Assembly (NCBI GenBank): GCA_963971425.1
Contig: OZ020522.1
Span: 2,330,168 to 2,394,167 of the forward strand
Direction: 5' to 3'
Length of the DNA: 64,000 nucleotides
From: Bryoerythrophyllum caledonicum
Lineage: Eukaryota; Streptophyta; Bryopsida; Pottiales; Pottiaceae
Below, one piece after another: positions 59,601 to 64,000 of the stretch. Position 1 is the stretch's first letter. Every line of letters begins with the position of its first letter. The notes beneath the pieces were generated by a model that saw nothing but the letters and a program-made list of their open reading frames with translations, was not told where the DNA came from and did not search any database. Made by a program: the position numbers and the translations under genes.

Positions 59601-60121
59601 GCTATGTATTTTTTAGGACCAACTATTCGGGTGTGTCAATCATTGGGCCGTCACATATTGGCCTTTGAAGAAGACTCCGAGATTTTCCAAGCCTTGCTCG
59701 CTCCGCTAATTCCAAAGGCAAACGCGAAATTGACTTTGGAGAACAGGAGGAATGTGCGACGTTCTCAAGGAGAACCACCTCAGAAGAAGCAAAAAAGTAG
59801 TCGTATTCCTTCTTGTAAGTAAGTTCAAAACATTATTTTGTTTTCATCGTTGTTAACAAAATATGTGTACGGTTTTAATTTGAACCCTAAACCTCATTGA
59901 TTCTCTGTTTCCTTTGCAGAGCTATGCCGCTACCTTTATCTCCAAATTCTTTTTTTTCTCTCCCTACTTGGGCTCGAAGAACTGCAGAGATACAATCCAC
60001 TATGAAATCTCCTCCCCCAACACGTCAGCGGCAGAGGTATCACAAAGATGTTATCTGCTACATAGATGCAGAGGCAGAGGTTGGCAATGGAAGCAAGGGT
60101 AGTTCAGATGATACGGAGTAG
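50693..60121 (+). CDS. ParB-like / N4-N6 methyltransferase-like protein of the Mutator-like element
   Basis: Fifteen exons with GT-AG borders join without a frame break: 50693-50941, 51116-51202, 52393-52452, 55396-55479, 55936-55992, 56085-56662, 56763-56934, 57054-57251, 57363-57578, 57677-57918, 58008-58752, 58842-59189, 59288-59528, 59617-59814 and 59922-60121 (1,225 codons with stop). Exon 1 has a nuclear-import-like KKRRRRKR. Exons 6-7 contain a ParB/sulfiredoxin-like segment with FFVWDGNHRYNAWW. Exon 11 has a charged stretch (KKKRLSKAEKEKLIEDAE). Exons 12-14 follow the order of beta-class DNA methyltransferases: DLIVADIPE at the DPPY position, then WRGAREKAVDLM, then GDIVLDWNASMG and LGRHILAFEEDSEIF at the SAM-binding position. 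Both catalytic motifs are altered. One in-frame TAG (59,136-59,138) interrupts exon 12. The last intron's acceptor (GAG) is uncertain, and so is the exon 7 donor. Confidence 0.72.
51490..52143 (-). mobile_element. R1 repeat, copy E, inside intron 2 of the ParB-like gene
   Basis: This is the inverted relative of 5085-5800, ending with GTAAGACTGTCACGGTACCT next to an eroded terminus (GGATAA). It lies wholly within intron 2 (51,203-52,392), so it need not disturb the coding sequence. Confidence 0.75.
53200..53640 (+). repeat. Short degenerate repeats TTCTGGTTATAGTGG in intron 3
   Basis: Words such as GATTCTGGTTATAGTGG, GGTTATCGTGGTTCTGGAT and GGGTACCGATTCTGG recur at least twelve times. They give spurious Ser/Gly/Thr-rich frames on both strands. 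They form part of the repeat-rich third intron. Confidence 0.75.
53956..54520 (+). repeat. 189-bp tandem array in intron 3
   Basis: GTCCCGACATCA starts units at 53,956, 54,145 and 54,334. Each unit contains one CCTCGT palindrome, then CATGTTGGTGCAG and CTCGTGCATGAGCTACAAAT, then CTCCTTCCTC...CTATCTCCT. The third unit is incomplete. The array therefore multiplies the palindromic site. Confidence 0.85.
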
Positions 60122-61007
60122 TTGTTTGGTGTATTAATTTTCATTTCTGATTCAGTAAGATCTTATTTGCTAGTCCAACTAGGATCTACCAAAATTGGAT
60201 ATTGATCTTGTATTGGTTTTAATTATTCCTGAACAATTTTATATTGAAACATGCCCTTTAGTTTGTTTCCATCTTATTTGGTATTCGGACACGGAAAATT
60301 TCTAACCTGAATCAAAACTTATTTGAATTTGTAACTGCATACGAATTTGTCAAATAAATATGTATTCTACTGTCAAGCTAAGTATGCAATTCAATGGCAG
60401 ATGTTAAAAATTGAAGTTTTGGTTGTTATTCTACTTTGTCATTGAGTAATGAATTAGTATTTAGTACCACATAGAATGCAAGAGTGAATGATAGAATGTA
60501 CAAAGTATGGCGCACGGAATATTGCTAGGACCCTAAACCGTACATATAAAAATACATTCTAAGAAAATAAATGAGTTAATTTATGATGAGCAAATAGATA
60601 CATGTCTTTTCGAATACAAAATATTAAAATTAAAAATGGGCAAATAAACCAAGAAGAGGTAGTTTTTGAAGAGTTGTGTAAAAATTGTACAATACAGATA
60701 CAATCTTGCCTACCTAAACCCTAAACCCTAAATTCTAAGATTCTAAATCAACGTTCAAATACAGTACTATAGTCTCTAGATCATGCTAACACATCAAACT
60801 GTGTATTTTCCTCATAATATGAATGCGAGGCCTTTCATCCACGGCCATAGGGCATTTCATGAAACTATAATGATTCACCCTTTTGTTTTAAACCAAAGTT
60901 TCAATTATAGTGTATAATAATCCACGGCCATAGATCCTCTCCCAAGCTAAAAACTATTTCCCTAAACCGTAAACTTAAACCTAAACTCACTTTTTTTTCT
61001 GCTCAAA
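60122..61007. other. 3' end region of the Mutator-like element, no gene
   Basis: AT-rich. It contains a short plant telomere-type stretch (CCTAAACCCTAAACCCTAAA at 60,713) and related CCTAAAC words near 60,960. These are too short to suggest a former chromosome end. Confidence 0.5.
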
Positions 61008-61064
61008 CCCATTTTTTTTCTGCTCACTGCTCACCGCTCATTGCTCACAAAATAGCATTCCCCC
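61008..61064 (-). repeat. Right terminal inverted repeat
   Basis: Reverse strand reads GGGGGAATGCTATTTTGTGAG then GAGCGGTGAGCAGTGAGCAG, matching the left repeat from GCTATTTTG on. It is followed at once by the target duplication CTAGAATAT. Confidence 0.88.
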
Positions 61065-61073
61065 CTAGAATAT
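61065..61073. repeat. Right target-site duplication
   Basis: CTAGAATAT, identical to 45,677-45,685, is followed by host sequence GGAACAG. Confidence 0.88.
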
Positions 61074-61269
61074 GGAACAGAGAATGAACATCTATAGACT
61101 ACAATCACTACTCCACTGTAAGTCATGCAAACCTTGAAGAAGATCAAAACATGCAAAAATAGAAGTACATATCACAACAACAATAAATACTACAGACTAA
61201 ACAAAGGCATATGCTGGCAACAACCAAGAGACTCCATGACATGCCAAACTGTGAGCTCGGCTAATTCGG

Positions 61270-63985
61270 CCTCCTCACCATGGAGAAATTGTATGGTTCT
61301 TTAACTCTCCGTAGCCCGTTTCTTATCCTTTCTATAGGCATTGTATGCCTTGTCAAATGGGAAGCCATGAATCGTGCAGTAATTCTGGGAGTATACTCCA
61401 ACGACGCACTCCAAGTGCTCCTGTAGACGATTGCGGAGCTTCTCCTTAGAGAATGCCATGGCTCCGAAGGTCCATTCATCTTCAATGGAGCCAAGGACTT
61501 GCACCGCGGTGATCTCCGCAAGCTTCAATCACTTAGAGACTGCCCCACGCAACCATCCGGTCGTGCCAATATTCTTCCAGAGCTTGGTCTATGGATTGAC
61601 GAGTATCGGCTTCAACATCGCTTCAACAACATTGGACTTCATAATGTTCTTCTAGATCGAACATTGGTGGTTCAATCGGTCCTCGTTCAATAGTGCTCTG
61701 AGACTACCTTCCCACGCCGTCGTTCATAGCAGTAGTGCTCTTTCAAGACACTGGAGTTCCTCTCCAACAGCTCATCGGCGTTTGGTTGCAACCAATATTG
61801 GAGATACATTATCTCCATCGAGTCCATCAGTTTTGAAGCTAGAAATTGATTGGTTAATTCCAGGATAAGTTTGTTAGCCGCTTCAACACAGAGCGTGCCC
61901 CCATGTTCAAATCAACATGCAAAACATGAACATGCAAAACATTATTGAAATTCCTCAAAGCATCACAAATTGAACTTATCTGCACAAAGCGACTTGACAC
62001 ATGTCACCACCTCTGCAAAGTTCTCTCTCATCACTAGTTTCACTACCATGTGCTCGTTCCCTGTGAGAGCTTGAAACTTCAGCGGGCCAAATGTGAATGA
62101 AAATATGCTCCACTTCAAAAGTGTTCAAGTCGAAGTTGGAATACGCCTAACCCCACAACATGCTAACTTAGGTGACGGCCTACGATGAACTCCTTGAACT
62201 CACAAAATGAATCAGACAAAAAACAATTGATGGGATTAGAGTAGAGCTCATACAGTTGTGCTTGGCACACCTTCACAGCTGCAAAGTAATCACAGACAAA
62301 GATATCTTTCTGTTGAGAGAACTTAATAAGATAATTCACCATCTCCAAGAGAAGCAAGAAATAAGATAATGCAACAAGAACTAAAATGTCATAGAGGAGT
62401 TCAAAATTCTTCATGGCAGCTTCCTTCGCCGAAGGCTTTGAATCCTTGTCGACCTAATCCTATGCCATCTTTGCCATCAACGTCTTGTACTCCTCCATGA
62501 CTCTCTTCAAGGGAGAAAACATGCTCAACCTAAGTGTTTTGATCTGCTTATGCATGAGCAAACGTTTCCAGTCTTACAAAAAGATATACAAAGCATGGAA
62601 TTAGGAATCTTCCAGTGAAAAGCAGGTCATAAGAGACGGAAAGGAAAAACATATCAAATATCTCACGTGTAGGACAATCTTTAGATCCTTTGTGCGCATG
62701 AGCTCCAACAGCTTGTTGAACTCGAGATGCCTCTTTGGACTTGCAGAGAGATATGTGTGCAGAGTTTGCAACAGAGTCTCAATTTTTGAGATGACCGGTA
62801 AATGTGACAAAGTCTTCAGAGCAAGATTAGTCTTGTGACTAAAACGAGGTACGACCTCCATGTGCGGAGCGACATTGTCTTGCATGGGTTTTGTAGCCCC
62901 TTCTCTTGATCCCTACTCAAAACATGTTAGAAAACTTAGACAAAGCAACGGCAACAACAACAAAGAAGAGAACGTAATCAAGGTTGTCAAAACGGACGGC
63001 GTATTACTGTTCACGGACGTATATGTCCGATCAACGCTAACTAAACTACAAATGGCTGCCAATCTTTGGAGCCCCATAGCTTTCTCAAAAATTATCCAAA
63101 TCGGACATATGAGATGTTTTTCGGCATCTACATTTTCCAAAGGTTGGCAATCATTTGTACTTTAGTCATCATTAATTGGACATATATGTTTGTGAACAGT
63201 AACATGCAATCCGTCTTTACAACTATGAACGCAACACACAACATGTTAAAAAACTTAGACAAGGCATGGGCAGCAGTACTAGAGAAGTGAACGTAACATG
63301 GAGTAAAGTGAATATACCTGGAAGACTACAGTGTCATCAGCCTCGAATGACACCTACTTGAGCTGCATGTCTTCTCGAAAAACGTCACCCTTCTCTTTGA
63401 TTGCATCAATAATGCACATAGCCAACCTCACAACGCTACCTCTCTTCGTTATTCTCTCCAACAACAATAGGGACTCTGTAAAAATCATGGACGACATAAA
63501 CGTGTATGGATATCTATGACACACTGTCTACAGTGGTCACCTCGTCACAAGTGACAACGAAGAATCCATAGGCGCTCATGTTTTCCTTGGTCTTCTGCAC
63601 AATATCCTTGTGTAGTTATTCAGTCATCACCCACCCATCATTGTTTCTCTAATGTTTGTGACTGAAATTTGGAATCCTGAGAAATTTGAACAACTCTTGC
63701 AAGCTCTCATACTCTAACATTGGGCAACCCGTTGATAGCATGTGGAAGATGGTAGCAAACCGTTGGATTTTATGCGCCTTCTCTCCCTTCATCTCGACAA
63801 TCATCTACTGAGCTATGCTTGGCCGGTGGATGATCTGAGTGTTGAAGACCTCAACTGGATTCGGGTAATGGCATGCCTTATTGATGTAGACTTTGACCTT
63901 CTTGACTCCTAAGCGCAGAAGATCCTTGTCTGCAATGCGTTTTCCAGCGTGTTTCTCCGGAGTGTATCTCTTTGGGCCCATTCTG
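61270..63985 (-). pseudogene. Decayed hAT-like transposase (ZNF862/SCAND3-like group)
   Basis: Reading from 63,985 downwards: MGPKRYTPEKHAGKRI; then FFVVTCDEVTTVDS followed by SIHVYVVHDF (near 63,560-63,490); SHKTNLALKTLSHLPVISKI and ASPKRHLEFNKLLELMRTKD (62,840-62,680); DIFVCDYFAAVKVCQAQLYEL (about 62,300); and FGAMAFSKEKLRNRLQEHLE and YSQNYCTIHGFPFD (61,470-61,360). This order is that of domesticated-looking hAT-type proteins common in mosses and other early plants. There are many stops, frameshifts and missing segments. It runs off the window end, so the N-terminus may be outside. It lies beside the Mutator-like insertion but is unrelated to it. Confidence 0.7.
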
Positions 63986-64000
63986 AATACTCGGCCAATC

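Larger units (their letters stand above)
45686..61064. mobile_element. 15.4-kb Mutator-like element carrying a transposase and a ParB-methyltransferase-like gene
   Basis: The element has terminal inverted repeats (45,686-45,742 and 61,008-61,064) sharing GCTATTTTGTGAGCA and GTGAGC-type subrepeats, and a 9-bp target duplication. It carries two divergent genes: the transposase on the minus strand (46,484-50,075) and a 15-exon gene on the plus strand (50,693-60,121). An R1 repeat sits in the second intron of the plus-strand gene, so it inserted into this element or an ancestor. The transposase domains and the target length place it in the Mutator superfamily. Both genes have one amber stop, and the transposase has at least one unexplained frame change, so this copy is probably recently inactivated. 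Confidence 0.88.

Noticed and set aside
60713..60732. Plant telomere-type repeat CCCTAAA
   Set aside because: Only about two and a half units; too short for a telomere or a clear interstitial telomeric site.

Overview
The window looks like nuclear DNA of a land plant, most likely a non-seed plant (bryophyte, lycophyte or fern grade). I infer this from spliced genes with GT-AG introns, a plant-type RanBP2 zinc-finger gene, and a dense load of Mutator, hAT, Ty3/gypsy, LINE and TTAA-flanked repeats. I cannot name the species. There are three ordinary host loci (a zinc-finger gene present twice in inverted orientation, and one membrane-protein gene). Most of the rest is transposable-element DNA in different states of decay.

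Layout. 1-1430: degenerate ~60-bp satellite. 1440-4114: a decayed Mutator-like transposase and its terminal repeat. 5085-6028: a 936-bp element flanked by TTAA, with four relatives elsewhere. 11.4-11.7 kb: a TTAA-flanked MITE. 12.4-26.2 kb: a large inverted duplication. Its arms (about 3.5 kb, nearly identical, introns included) each carry a seven-exon gene for a 413-residue protein with two RanBP2 zinc fingers. The 6.3-kb spacer holds a broken gag-like reading frame, an interleaved hairpin and a repeat copy. 27.6-34.3 kb: repeat copy, a long odd reading frame, and a LINE with a complete ORF1 but only the start of ORF2. That start encodes a 2A-like peptide and runs into a (TTC)n tract of about 91 units. 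35.3-38.8 kb, minus strand: an 11-exon gene for a 380-residue type I membrane protein. 39.4-45.6 kb: MITEs, repeat copy, an LTR-like block and a gypsy fragment. 61.3-64 kb: a degraded hAT-like transposase.

The most interesting object is 45,686-61,064: one 15.4-kb Mutator-like element with terminal inverted repeats and a 9-bp target duplication. It carries two divergently transcribed genes. On the minus strand is a transposase with a WRKY/GCM1-like zinc finger, an RNase-H-fold core and a C-terminal SWIM zinc finger. On the plus strand is a 15-exon gene whose exons join in frame to about 1,224 codons. It encodes a basic N-terminal segment, a ParB-like domain, a charged linker and a C-terminal domain arranged like a beta-class N4/N6 DNA methyltransferase with altered catalytic motifs. 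The long third intron contains a 189-bp tandem array and about ten copies of a CCTCGT-NN-ACGAGG palindrome, which might be binding sites for an element-encoded protein. Both genes carry one amber stop, so this copy is recently dead, or nearly so. The decayed relative at 1.4-4.1 kb shows that the transposase family has moved before.
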